DNA of 64,000 nt from Streptomyces antimycoticus (GTDB taxonomy: Bacteria > Actinomycetota > Actinomycetes > Streptomycetales > Streptomycetaceae). Position numbers and translations under genes: made by a program. Under the pieces are notes generated by a model. That model ran no database searches and was not told where the DNA came from. It worked only from the letters and a program-made list of their open reading frames with translations. The DNA lies in the NCBI RefSeq assembly GCF_005405925.1, contig NZ_BJHV01000001.1, forward strand, positions 4,712,001 to 4,776,000. Direction: 5' to 3'. Each line of letters opens with the position of its first letter. Within the stretch, counting starts at the first letter, position 1. Positions 51,671 through 62,705 of this stretch are shown in pieces.

Positions 51671-52468
51671 TCAGCTCAGCAGGTCCGGCTCATCGCGGGT
51701 GATCTGCAGATACAGAGGTTGATAGTTGATCCAGGCCACAAGATCGTTTCCCAGCTGCTCACGCGTCCGCATCGCGTCGCCGTAGTCGATGGGCACCGGC
51801 TTGCCCGACGCCTTCGCGGTGAGCTGCACCTGGGCGGCCCGCTCCATCGTGATGAACCACCACGCGGCCGCGTCGACCGAGTCCCCGACCGTCAGCAGAC
51901 CGCGATTGCGCAGGATGAGGGCCTTGTACCCGCCGAGCGCGGCGGCGATCGCGCGCCCCTCCTCCTCGTCCACGACAACGCCCGTGGTGCCCCCGTAGAC
52001 CGCGTGGTCCTCGAAGAACGCGCAGACCTCCTGGGTGATCGGCTCCAGCGGCTCGCCGAGCGCGGCCAGCGCGCGGCCGTGCACCGAGCGGCTGTGCGCG
52101 ACGGCCACGACGTCCGGCCGCGCCTGATGCACGGAAGAGTGAACGACAAAGGCCGCCTGATTGACGTGGGAGCGCCCCTCCACCACCTGGCCCGCCTGAT
52201 TGACGAGGAGCAGATCGCTCACGGTGATATGGCCGAAGGGGACGCCGAAAGGGTTCACCCAGTAGCATTCGGTGAATTCCGGGTCCCGCACGGTGATATG
52301 CCCCGCGACCCCCTCTTCGTACCCGAACCGCCCGAACAGGCGCAGCGCCGCCGCCAGCCGCTCCTTGCGATAGCGGCGCTCGTCGTGGGGCGAGGCGTGC
52401 TGCGGGGGCATGGTGAACCGCAGCTGGTCGGTCGGTATCGGGGTGGGGGTCTGCGGCTGGTTCGTCAT
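51671..52468 (-). CDS. Class II aldolase/adducin family protein
   Basis: 265 aa. Cytoplasmic metal-dependent aldolase/epimerase fold: LRLFGRFGYEEGVAGHITVR, VNPFGVPFGHITVSDLLLVN, VVAVAHSRSVHGRALAALGE (His-x-His metal ligands), and the later YKALILRNRGLLTVGDSVDA where a third His is often LxxHG; here it is RNRG, so the third ligand appears missing. This form is common in the adducin-like branch. Substrate unknown. ATG 52468. Confidence 0.88.
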   Translation of the reverse strand: MTNQPQTPTPIPTDQLRFTMPPQHASPHDERRYRKERLAAALRLFGRFGYEEGVAGHITVRDPEFTECYWVNPFGVPFGHITVSDLLLVNQAGQVVEGRSHVNQAAFVVHSSVHQARPDVVAVAHSRSVHGRALAALGEPLEPITQEVCAFFEDHAVYGGTTGVVVDEEEGRAIAAALGGYKALILRNRGLLTVGDSVDAAAWWFITMERAAQVQLTAKASGKPVPIDYGDAMRTREQLGNDLVAWINYQPLYLQITRDEPDLLS

Positions 52469-52543
52469 CGGCAGCTCCGCTCCTCAGGGGTGCTGAAGCG
52501 GAAGCTACCTCTGGGTATCGCAGGAGGCCAGAGTCAGGGCCCG

Positions 52544-53134
52544 CTACAGGTGGTCGATCTCGGTGAGGTCGATGTCGATGGTGAAGGGGACCGAGAGCTT
52601 GAGCTGGTTGTGGTGGAAGCCGGTGGACCGGTAGGCGTGCCTTTCTTCGTCGAGCTCGAAGACACGGACCACGGGGCGTGCGTCCGTGTTGGTCATCTCG
52701 ACGCGCCAGAAGTGCGGGATACCCGCGTTGGCGTACTTGTGCGGCTTGGTGTCGTGGTCCCGGGCCTCGGACTCGGGAGAGACCACCTCGACGGCCAGGA
52801 TCACATCGCCGACCTCGAAATAGGTCTGTTCACGGCTCCGCACGGCTTCGGCACGCACGACCGCGATGTCCGGTTCCGGGCCGTTGCGCTTGTCGATCAC
52901 CACAGTCATCTCGCGTGCGATCCGCAGGTCAGGCCGCACAGTCTGGCGCAGCCCGCTTACCAGCAGATCAATCACGACGCTGTGGAAGTAGCGCTGCGGA
53001 CTCACGAAAACCAGACTCCCGTCGATCAATTCGGTATGCGGCGGGAGATCGGGCAGCGTCAGCAAATCGTCCACGGTGTAGCCATCCAGCGGCGGCATCG
53101 GCCACGAGGTGGTGTGCGGCGGCTCAGCGGTCAT
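52544..53134 (-). CDS. Uma2 family (PD-(D/E)XK-like) protein
   Basis: 196 aa. ATG 53134 is preceded by GGGAGAAACC; upstream in-frame starts (53146, 53242) are less likely. Typical features: PPHTELIDGSLVFVSPQRYF (catalytic Glu), PDIAVVRAEAV (Asp), VILAVEVVSPESEARD (E-x-V core) and DHDTKPHKYANAGIPHFWRV (Lys and the KYANAGIPEYW pattern). Uma2 proteins have a nuclease fold, are present in many copies in streptomycetes and have no established role. It stands alone. Confidence 0.9.
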   Translation of the reverse strand: MTAEPPHTTSWPMPPLDGYTVDDLLTLPDLPPHTELIDGSLVFVSPQRYFHSVVIDLLVSGLRQTVRPDLRIAREMTVVIDKRNGPEPDIAVVRAEAVRSREQTYFEVGDVILAVEVVSPESEARDHDTKPHKYANAGIPHFWRVEMTNTDARPVVRVFELDEERHAYRSTGFHHNQLKLSVPFTIDIDLTEIDHL

Positions 53135-53273
53135 GGTTTCTCCCATGGACGGGATTCTCGGCCGTAGAGCCAGCGTACCCAGCGCAAACGTCGACGCCGC
53201 CACCCAAACGAATGAGCGACGGCGTAGGCGTTTGACGATCAAATGACCATCCGACCCGGAGGGAGCGCGGCGG

Positions 53274-54859
53274 TCACTCCCACTCGATGGTGCCGGGCGG
53301 CTTGCTGGTGATGTCCAGCACCACCCGGTTGACCTGGTCCACCTCGTTGGTGATGCGGGTCGAGATCCGCGACAGCACGTCGTACGGCAGCCGCGACCAG
53401 TCGGCCGTCATCGCGTCCTCCGAGGAGACCGGGCGCAGCACGATCGGGTGGCCGTAGGTGCGGCCGTCGCCCTGGACGCCGACCGAGCGGACGTCGGCGA
53501 GCAGGACCACCGGGCACTGCCAGATGTCCCGGTCCAGACCGGCGGCGGTCAGCTCCTCGCGGGCGATGGCGTCGGCCTCGCGCAGCAGGTCCAGGCGCTC
53601 CTTGTTGACCTCCCCGACGATGCGGATGCCCAGGCCCGGGCCGGGGAAGGGCTGGCGGTGGACGATCTCGTCCGGGAGGCCGAGCTCCTGGCCGACCATC
53701 CGCACCTCGTCCTTGAACAGCCGCCGCAGCGGCTCGACGAGCTGGAACTCGATGTCGTCGGGCAGCCCGCCCACGTTGTGGTGGGACTTGATGTTGGCGG
53801 TGCCGGTGCCGCCGCCGGACTCCACGACGTCGGGGTAGAGGGTGCCCTGGACCAGGAACTCCACGTCCTCCCCGGCCGCGCCCGCCTCGGCCACGAGCTC
53901 GGCCTGGGCCTGCTCGAAGACCCGGATGAACTCCCGGCCGATGATCTTCCGCTTCTCCTCGGGGTCGGACACCCCGGCGAGCGCGGACAGGAACCGCTCC
54001 TCGGCCTCGACGACCTTGAGCTGCACCCCGGTGGCCGCCACGAAGTCCTTCTCGACCTGCTCGGACTCGCCCTTGCGCATCAGGCCGTGGTCCACGTACA
54101 CGCAGGTGAGCTGGTCACCGATGGCCTTCTGGACGAGGGCTGCGGCCACCGCGGAGTCCACTCCGCCGGACAGGCCGCAGATCGCGCGCTTGGTGCCGAC
54201 CTGCTCCCGGATCGCGGCCACGGACTCCTCGACCACATTGCTGGTGGTCCAGGTGGGCTCCAGGCCCGCGCCCCGGTAGAGGAAGTGCTCCAGCACCTGC
54301 TGGCCGTGGGTGGAGTGCATCACCTCGGGGTGGTGCTGTACGCCGTACAGCTTGCGCTCGTCGCATTCGAAGGCCGCGACCGGGACCACTTCGGTGGACG
54401 CGGTGACGGTGAAGCCCTCGGGGCCTGGGAGCAGGCGTCGCCGTGCGACATCCACACCTGCTGCTCCTCGGGGGTGCCCGCGAAGAGCGTCGAGCCCTGC
54501 TTGGTGACGGTGAGCGCCGTACGGCCGTACTCCCGCGCCCCCGTGTTGTCCACGGTGCCGCCGAGCGCCGTGGCCATCAGCTGGAAGCCGTAGCACATGC
54601 CGAAGACCGGGACGCCCGCCTCGAAGATCGCGCTATCGAGCGAGGGCGCGCCCTCGGCGTAGACCGACGAGGGACCGCCGGAGAGGATGATCGCCTTGGG
54701 GTTCTTGGCGAGCATCTCGGCCACCGGCATGGTGGACGGAACGATCTCGCTGTAGACCCGGGCCTCACGGACCCTGCGGGCGATGAGCTGGGCGTACTGC
54801 GCGCCGAAGTCGACGACCAGGACGGTGTCGGGGGCGGCAGCAGGGGACGCTGATGGCAC
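53274..54859 (-). CDS. guaA: GMP synthase (glutamine-hydrolysing), frame break
   Basis: About 528 aa after repair; converts XMP + Gln + ATP to GMP. GTG 54859 follows GGAAGG. The glutaminase half has [30 protein letters not shown], the catalytic Cys in [17 protein letters not shown] and the His/Glu in [15 protein letters not shown]. The synthetase half has the PP-loop [35 protein letters not shown] and the end [16 protein letters not shown]. The frame breaks between [10 protein letters not shown] and EGFTVTAST at a four-base run (54420-54423, plus strand); one added base restores it. As guaA is normally indispensable without guanine, a sequence error is more likely than loss. Confidence 0.95.
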
Positions 54860-54919
54860 TTCGGCGGCCTTCCGGCGGTGGTGGCGTGCGGTGGAACCGT
54901 CTGCGGCGGGACCGCAGGT

Positions 54920-54949
54920 TTGGACTTTCGATTCTAACGGGCTCATAAT
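54920..54949 (+). promoter_or_regulatory. Promoter of the chorismate mutase leader
   Basis: TTGGAC (54920-54925), 18-nt spacer, CATAAT (54944-54949). The expected transcription start falls on or next to the ATG at 54957, so the leader peptide is probably translated from a leaderless mRNA. Confidence 0.65.
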
Positions 54950-54956
54950 CGACGCC

Positions 54957-55028
54957 ATGTCCACGCACATGACCTTCGTCTTTACCTATGGCACCGGCCC
55001 GTCCGGCTGCCATGGTCGTGCTGCGTAA
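54957..55028 (+). CDS. Candidate Phe/Tyr leader peptide
   Basis: 23 codons, ATG to TAA. Residues 5-12 are MTFVFTYG: two Phe and one Tyr within five codons (54975-54989), using TTT and TAT, codons that are scarce in this genome. It is followed by a terminator hairpin and then by chorismate mutase, the first step toward Phe and Tyr. This is the classic layout of transcription attenuation by a leader peptide. There is no ribosome site, which fits a leaderless start. Confidence 0.72.
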   Translation: MSTHMTFVFTYGTGPSGCHGRAA

Positions 55029-55079
55029 ACACTGACAGCGACTTCCCAGGCGCCCCGGGCCGGCAAAGGCCCGGGGCGC
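54994..55079 (+). promoter_or_regulatory. Attenuator: terminator with alternative pairing
   Basis: Terminator stem 55050-55061 with 55068-55079 (12 bp, GCGCCCCGGGCC/GGCCCGGGGCGC), followed by a T-rich CTGTCTTTCC. An upstream segment CCGGCCCG (54994-55001, within the leader ORF) is exactly complementary to CGGGCCGG (55056-55063) in the terminator's left arm, so the two structures exclude each other. Confidence 0.68.
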
Positions 55080-55145
55080 TCTGTCTTTCCTCCGGGCCGA
55101 TGCCGGACTCCAGGGCTCCGCGATCACGGACCAGGAGATACGGAC

Positions 55146-55448
55146 ATGAGCAGCAGCAGTACGGCGACGGAGAGCACGGAGACCGCGGCCACGGAGACGA
55201 CGGGGACCGCCGATGTGATCGGCACCGCGCGGGAGCGGATCGACGCCCTCGACGGGCAGATCCTCGATCTCGTCCGGGAGCGGATGGCCGTCTCGGCCGG
55301 CATCCAGGAGGCGCGGATCGCGTCGGGCGGGCGGCGGGTGCAGCTCTCCCGCGAGATGGAGATCCTCGACCGCTACCGGCAGCGGCTGGGCAAGCCCGGT
55401 ACGACGCTCGCCATGACGCTGCTGGAGCTGTGCCGGGGCCGGGTCTGA
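55146..55448 (+). CDS. Chorismate mutase (AroQ class)
   Basis: 100 aa. Converts chorismate to prephenate. ATG 55146 follows AGGAGATACGGAC. An N-terminal Thr/Ser/Glu-rich tail precedes the three-helix AroQ core: ARERIDALDGQILDLVRERM (conserved Arg/Asp pair), VSAGIQEARIASGGRRVQLS and REMEILDRYRQRLG with the late catalytic residues. Length and arrangement match the stand-alone actinobacterial enzymes. Likely controlled by the Phe/Tyr attenuator upstream. Confidence 0.93.
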   Translation: MSSSSTATESTETAATETTGTADVIGTARERIDALDGQILDLVRERMAVSAGIQEARIASGGRRVQLSREMEILDRYRQRLGKPGTTLAMTLLELCRGRV

Positions 55449-55525
55449 CACCGCTGCCTCTCGGCCGGGCGGAGAGCCCAGCGGAGGACCAGCCCACCAA
55501 GCGGCGGGGCCCCTCGAACAAGCGA

Positions 55526-55570
55526 AGGGCCCCGGGGGCGCCCGAACGGGGCGGGCGCCCCCGGGGCCCT
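55526..55570 (+). terminator. Strong terminator of chorismate mutase
   Basis: Perfect 18-bp stem (55526-55543 with 55553-55570), 9-nt loop. Confidence 0.93.
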
Positions 55571-55576
55571 AGGCGG

Positions 55577-55609
55577 TCAGCACCGGCGTCAGGGCAGCGC
55601 CGGTGCTGA
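55577..55609. terminator. Second hairpin
   Basis: Perfect 12-bp stem TCAGCACCGGCG/CGCCGGTGCTGA (55577-55588 with 55598-55609), directly after the first terminator. Confidence 0.85.
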
Positions 55610-56211
55610 GAGGCGGCGCCGGGGGGTTGCGCCGCTGGCTTCTGGGGCCCGTATGTCAGGGGTATCTGAACGGCGTACGCCCGCGTGGTCGGACCAATGT
55701 CGGGGTGTGACCGGGGGCGTTCTCCCTCTCAGCATCGTGGTGGATGCGGAGCGCCGGGCGCAACCGTTTCGACCGGATACGGTCGGCCCCAGGCGTCCCC
55801 GGGACCGACCGTCCTTGAGGTGATGACCGGGCTGCTGTCCCCTGCCGACCGGTCACCTCGCCGATGCGAGGTCCCACGACGCGCCGCCTGAATCACCACA
55901 GGGGCCGCGTCTCATCGCTTCGGCGGATCTGAGCCACGCGTGGATTTCTCCGGGCCGCTCCTGGCTGGCGCGGCACCGGGCACAACGAGCCCCCGCGCGG
56001 GCCGGTCACGCGCCGTACGGGTGATGACGCGCGGGGCCGAGCGCCCGTGGCGGATTCTGTGACCATTCTGTGAGCAACTGTGAAGGCAACCTTTCGGCCA
56101 TCCGCCTGGTCATGTACGTGCAAAGCACGGCCATCCCGCGCCCCACCGCGACGGCCCTCCACATGCGTATCGCCCCTCCAGGGGATACGTACGGACCCAG
56201 AAGAGGTCTTC

Positions 56212-57213
56212 ATGAAGCTACGCCGCGCCTTGGCGGCTGCCGCAGCGACGGCCGCCATAGCCCCTGCCGCGCTCCTGGCGGCGCCCGCTGCCTTCGCGGA
56301 GACGCCGAGCGAGAGCCCGTCGCCGTCCGCCCCCGAGACGGTCACACCGTCTCCGCAGGACCCGTCGCCGTCGCCGTCGCAGACCACTCCGACCGCCGAG
56401 CCCACGCCGAGCACCCCGGCGCCGTCCACGAGCGCCACGCAGGCTCCGACCCCCGGCGACCCCTCCGGCACCCCCACCGAGACCGCCACGCCGACCACCG
56501 GGCCGACCGAGGAGCCGGATGACGAGTGCGCGGACGACGGGGACTACAACGAGGACCCGGAGCTCAGCACGACCCTGGTCGGCCTGCCGTCGAAGGTCGT
56601 GGCGGGCAGCGGCTTCCACGGCTTCACGTTCCAGGTGAAGAACGACTCGGACCGCAGCTACCAGCGGGTCGACTTCGGGCTCTTCGCGGGCACGGTGCAC
56701 GAGTCCGCCCCGGACGGGACGGGCAAGTACCTGACGCTGCAGTACAAGGACCCCAGGTCCGGCGCCTGGAAGGCGATCTCCACCGACGAGAACGACGCGG
56801 GCTCGGGCTACATCGGCTACACCGATGTGCGTCCGCACGAGACCCTTAAGGTCGACCTCCGGCTGAGCGTCGCCAAGAGCGCGCCCGAGGGCTTCGGCTA
56901 CGCCATCAGCGTCGGCGTGTACGCGGACGACGAGGGCAACTGCGTCTACTCGACCGGTGAGTACTACGAGTTCGACGTGCTGAAGGCGGGTTCGGAGCCG
57001 GGCGAGGTGCCGCCGGCCGACCCGAAGCCGCAGGGTGGCAAGAAGCCGCTGCCGCACAAGCCGGAAGGCAACACGGAGATCAGCCCGCAGGGCAGCCTGG
57101 CCGAAACCGGTTCCTCCTCGGCGCTGCCGACGATCGCCCTGATCGGTGGTGTGGCGATGGCCGCGGGCGGAGGCGCGGTCTTCGTGGTCCGCCGCCGTCG
57201 CGCCACCGTCTGA
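56212..57213 (+). CDS. LAETG cell-wall-anchored surface protein
   Basis: 333 aa. ATG 56212 follows AGAGG. A signal peptide (MKLRRALAAAAATAAIAPAA, cleavage near AFA-ET) is followed by a long Pro/Thr/Ser wall-spanning region and a globular beta-rich domain of about 150 residues (LSTTLVGLPSKVVAGSGFHG, VHESAPDGTGKYLTLQY, GYAISVGVYADDEGNCVYST). The C-terminal sorting signal is LAETG, then a membrane helix (IALIGGVAMAAGGGAVFVV) and RRRRA. LAxTG motifs are processed by class E sortases in streptomycetes. Ligand of the globular domain unknown. Confidence 0.92.
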   Translation: MKLRRALAAAAATAAIAPAALLAAPAAFAETPSESPSPSAPETVTPSPQDPSPSPSQTTPTAEPTPSTPAPSTSATQAPTPGDPSGTPTETATPTTGPTEEPDDECADDGDYNEDPELSTTLVGLPSKVVAGSGFHGFTFQVKNDSDRSYQRVDFGLFAGTVHESAPDGTGKYLTLQYKDPRSGAWKAISTDENDAGSGYIGYTDVRPHETLKVDLRLSVAKSAPEGFGYAISVGVYADDEGNCVYSTGEYYEFDVLKAGSEPGEVPPADPKPQGGKKPLPHKPEGNTEISPQGSLAETGSSSALPTIALIGGVAMAAGGGAVFVVRRRRATV

Positions 57214-57280
57214 CGGTCCTGAGTCCGACGGTTTTCAGGGGCGGGGCGGGCTGGTCACCGGCCCGCCCCGCCCCCTCCGC

Positions 57281-59113
57281 TCAGGCCGCCGGACCCGGCG
57301 GGACCTTCGGCACCGGCAGCAGCGGGAGCCTCAGGGCACCGAAGGCGTCCGCCGGTACGGCGGGGCTGCCCGGCGCGACGGGCTGGAGGCGTTCGTACGG
57401 CGCCTCCTGGGACGGGCGGGGGTCGACCTCGCCCTTGTTGGGCCACAGGGACATCGCCCGCTCGGCCTGGGCCGTGATGGTCAGGGACGGGTTGACGCCC
57501 AGGTTGGCCGAGACGGCGGCGCCGTCGACCACATGGATGCCCGGATGGCCGTAGAGCCGGTGGTACGGGTCGATGACGCCCTCCTTTGGGGACGCCCCGA
57601 TCGGGCAGCCGCCGAGGAAGTGGGCGGTCAGCGGAGTGCCCATGAGCTCGCCCACGTTGCTGCCCGCGAAGCCGTTGATCGAGTCGGCGATATGGCGGGC
57701 CGCCTCGGCGCCTTCGGGGATGTGGTCGGGGTTGGGCTCGCCGTGGCCCTGGCGGGCGGTGAGCAGCCCCTTCCCCGGCCCCTTCGGTTTGCGGTAGGTG
57801 GTCAGCGAGTTGTCGTGCGTCTGCATGACCAGGCCGATGATGGTCCGCTCGGACCAGCGGCGGTTGGACAGCGAGCGCACGGCCAGGCTGGGATGCCGGA
57901 GGTTGGCGCCCAGGAAGCGCAGCCAGCGCGGAAGCCGGCCGCCGTGCGGGATCTGCAGAATGGAGAGCATCCCCATCGCGTTGGATCCCTTGCCGTAGCG
58001 GACCGGCTCGATATGGGTGTTCTCGTCGGGGTGGATGGACGAGGTGATCGCGACACCCCGGGTGAAGTCCGCCCGCTCCTCCCCGCCCCGGGCCCGGCGG
58101 TAGCGGCGGTCGGTGGTCTGTGCGCCCACCAGGGCCTCGGAGTTGGTGCGGGTGAGGATGCCGAGCCGCTCCGACAGGCGCGGCAGCAGCCCCTTGTCCC
58201 GCATCGTGTGCAGCAGCGTCTGGGTGCCGTACGTACCGGCGGCGAGGACGACGTACCGGGAGCGCAGCGCCTTCGGTTTGCCCTTACGGCGGTTGTCGGT
58301 GGGGACGGTGGTGACCGTATAGCCGCCGTGCGGATCGTCGCAGAGGGCGACGACGGTCGTCATCGGGTGGACGACGGCACCGGCCCGTTCGGCGAGGTGG
58401 AGATAGTTCTCGTTGAGGGTGTTCTTGGCGCCGTGGCGGCAGCCGGTCATGCACTCACCGCACTCCGTGCACGCCTTACGGGTGGGGCCGGAGCCGCCGA
58501 AGTACGGGTCGGGCACGGCCTGGCCCGGCTCGGCCCTCGTGGCGCCGTCGGCGTCGTGGCCGTCCCCGAAGAAGACCCCCACGGGCGCCATATGGAAGGT
58601 GTCCCCCACGCCCATCTTGTCGGCGGCCGCCTTGAGGTGGACATCGGAGGGGGTGAGGGTGTGGTTGAGGCGCGCCCCGAGCATCCGCCGCGCCTGGTCG
58701 TAGTAGGGGCGCAGTTCGTCCTGCCAGTCGGTGATGTGCCCCCACTGGCGGTCCCGGAAGAACGGCTCGGGCGGTACGTAGAGCGTGTTGGCGTAGTTGA
58801 GCGAGCCGCCCCCGACCCCGGCGCCCGCCAGCACCATGACCTTGCCGAGGACATGGATGCGCTGGATGCCGAAGCAGCCGAGGGCCGGGGCCCAGAGGTA
58901 GTTGCGGAGGTCCCAGGAGCTCTTGGGCAGGGTTTCGGGGGTGAAGCGGCGGCCCGCTTCGAGGACGCCGACCCGATAGCCCTTCTCGGTCAGGCGCAGG
59001 GCCGATACCGACCCGCCGAATCCCGAGCCGATCACGATCACGTCGTAGTCGAACTCACCCTCATCGGGCCCGGTCTCTCGCTCCCGGCTGTGGGCAGACT
59101 TCTCCCCTGACAC
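57281..59113 (-). CDS. GMC-family oxidoreductase (cholesterol oxidase-like)
   Basis: 610 aa. GTG 59113 is preceded by GGGAGG. The FAD motif is DYDVIVIGSGFGGSVSALRL, with VLEAGRRF. The GMC region is GAGVGGGSLNYANTLYVPPE. A Cys cluster CTECGECMTGCRHGAKNTL resembles the sequences seen in the 2Fe-2S/4Fe-4S-like GMC branch and cholesterol oxidase homologues. C-terminal HFLGGCPIGASPKEGVIDPY and HVVDGAAVSANLGVNPSLTI (substrate/FAD). No signal peptide. It lies just downstream of the semialdehyde dehydrogenase gene, so the two may act in sequence on an alcohol and its aldehyde; substrate unknown. Confidence 0.9.
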   Translation of the reverse strand: MSGEKSAHSRERETGPDEGEFDYDVIVIGSGFGGSVSALRLTEKGYRVGVLEAGRRFTPETLPKSSWDLRNYLWAPALGCFGIQRIHVLGKVMVLAGAGVGGGSLNYANTLYVPPEPFFRDRQWGHITDWQDELRPYYDQARRMLGARLNHTLTPSDVHLKAAADKMGVGDTFHMAPVGVFFGDGHDADGATRAEPGQAVPDPYFGGSGPTRKACTECGECMTGCRHGAKNTLNENYLHLAERAGAVVHPMTTVVALCDDPHGGYTVTTVPTDNRRKGKPKALRSRYVVLAAGTYGTQTLLHTMRDKGLLPRLSERLGILTRTNSEALVGAQTTDRRYRRARGGEERADFTRGVAITSSIHPDENTHIEPVRYGKGSNAMGMLSILQIPHGGRLPRWLRFLGANLRHPSLAVRSLSNRRWSERTIIGLVMQTHDNSLTTYRKPKGPGKGLLTARQGHGEPNPDHIPEGAEAARHIADSINGFAGSNVGELMGTPLTAHFLGGCPIGASPKEGVIDPYHRLYGHPGIHVVDGAAVSANLGVNPSLTITAQAERAMSLWPNKGEVDPRPSQEAPYERLQPVAPGSPAVPADAFGALRLPLLPVPKVPPGPAA

Positions 59114-59138
59114 GGGTACCTCCCTTGAACTGTGCTGG

Positions 59139-60747
59139 TCAGCGCAGGCGCAGTGCCTTGAGCGCGCGCAGGCTGCGGGTCATGAAGTCCGCGTATTTCT
59201 CGTCCGTCATCCCGAAGGCCGGGCCGAGCGGCATCAGCCGCTGCTGGGCTACCGTCTGCGGCTCGGTGAACCGGAGGATGCCCTCGGAGCCGTGGCGGCG
59301 GCCGAGCCCGGAATCGCCCATGCCGCCCATGGGGGAGGCGACGCTGCCGAAGGCGGCGGCGTAGCTCTCGTTGAGGTTGACCGTGCCCGCGCGCAGCCGG
59401 GTGGCGATCGCGCGTCCGCGCCGGGCGTCCTTGGTCCAGACGCTCGCGTTCAGGCCGTAGGACGTGGCGTTGGCGCGCTCGATCGCCTCGCCCTCGTCGC
59501 GGAAGCGGTAGACGGAGACGACCGGGCCGAAGGTCTCCTCGGCGCACACGGCCATCGGGGACTCCACGCCGTCCAGGATCGTCGGCTCGTAGAAGTACGG
59601 GCCGATGTCCGGGCGGGCGCGGCCGCCGGCGAGCACCGTGGCGCCCTTGGAGACGGCCTCGTCCACATGGCGGGTGACGGTCTCCAGTTGGCGCTCCGAG
59701 ACGAGCGAGCCCATCTCCGCCCCGTACGCGAGGGCGGTGCCGAGCCGCATGGCCTTCGTACGGGCGACGAACCGCTCCAGGAAGGCGTCCGCGATCGACT
59801 CGTGGACGTACAACCGCTCCATGGAGATGCACAGCTGCCCGGCGGAGGCGAAGCTGCCGCGCACCGCGCCGTCGACCGCGCGGGCGAGGTCGGCGTCGCG
59901 CAGCACCAGCATGGCGTTCTTACCGCCGAGTTCGAGGGAGCAGCCCACCAGGCGGGCGGCGGCGGCCTGGGCCACCTCGCGGCCGGTGCGGGTGGAGCCG
60001 GTGAACGCGACGTAGTCGGCGTGCTCGACCACGGCGGGGCCGACCACCGGGCCGTCCCCGATCACGATCTGCCACACTCCGGCCGGCAGTCCGGCCTCCA
60101 CCATCAGCTCGCGCGCCCACAGGGCGGACAGCGCGGTCTCGGTGTCGGGCTTCATCACCACGGCGTTGCCCGCCACGAAGGCGGGTATCGCATCGCCCAC
60201 GGAGAGCTGGAGGGGGTAGTTCCAGGGCGCTATGAGGCCGACGACCCCGCGCGGCTGGCGCAGTTCGGTGACCTTGGTGAGGGTGGGCACCGCGCCCAGA
60301 TGCCCCTTGGGGCGCAGATAGGCGGGCGCCTTACGGCCGTAATGGCGGGCCACGATGGCGACGCCCTGGACCTCCTCCTGGGCGTGCAGCCGGGTCTTGC
60401 CGGTCTCCAGCTGGATCAGGTCCAGGATCTCCGGCTGGCGGCGCAGCAGCAGATCGTGGAAGCGGAGGAGGACGGCGGCGCGCCGGCGGACCGGGGTCGC
60501 GGCCCAGGCCCGCTGGGCGGCACGGGCGTTCTCATACGCGGTGGCGACGTCCTCGGGGTGGACTCGGGCAGGGCGGAGGCGAGGACGTCCCCCGTAAACG
60601 GGGTGTGGCTGACGGTGGTACCGCTGCCGGCGACGCCCCGGGTGAGCCGGGTGATCAGCTCGGGAGTGACGACGTCGGCGGCGGTGCGGGTGCCTTCGGG
60701 GCCACCGGGTTTCCGGTGCCGCCCTGCGTTATGTGCGAGTCCGTCAT
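59139..60747 (-). CDS. Succinate-semialdehyde dehydrogenase-like, two frame breaks
   Basis: About 537 aa after repair. Core motifs: VVGLIAPWNYPLQLSVGDAI, CSLELGGKNAM (Glu), SAGQLCISMERLYV (catalytic Cys), EETFGPVVSVYRF and FGSVASPMGGMGDSGLGRRH. It matches actinobacterial NADP-dependent succinic-semialdehyde dehydrogenases. The uninterrupted frame starts only at GTG 60353; upstream the protein continues in other frames. Two single-base additions at G runs 60555-60558 and 60698-60701 restore VAPEGTRTAADVVTPELITR, LPESTPEDVATAYENARAA and QPEILDLIQLETGKTRLHAQ. ATG 60747 then gives MTDSHITQGG. It precedes the GMC gene by 25 bp. Confidence 0.88.
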
Positions 60748-60836
60748 GGGGGCGAGAGTAGGCCCGCCCGGCGGCTTTGGGTACCCGGCGGTAACAACTT
60801 TCGTCCGGCGGCCCCCGGCGGACCCGCCCAACTCCC

Positions 60837-62618
<1,782 letters not shown>

Positions 62619-62705
62619 GCGCCCATCATTACCCAGGGTGCGGCACCGTCCGCCACCGCTGGGAAGCCGCCGTGGACGCTCGTGACAAAGCCGTTGCGAC
62701 CCCGT

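Larger units (their letters stand above)
55449..56211. other. Long intergenic with two terminators
   Basis: 763 bp. The first 160 bp hold two strong hairpins after chorismate mutase. The remaining about 600 bp contain no convincing gene; short frames have no homology-like features. The surface-protein promoter must lie toward 56050-56200. Confidence 0.6.

Noticed and set aside
53274-54859. guaA as a true pseudogene or two separate genes
   Set aside because: Both halves are fully conserved, and one base restores the join [15 protein letters not shown]; a sequence error is the simpler explanation.
55685-55891. Small ORF between chorismate mutase and the surface protein
   Set aside because: No ribosome site, atypical composition, no recognisable feature.
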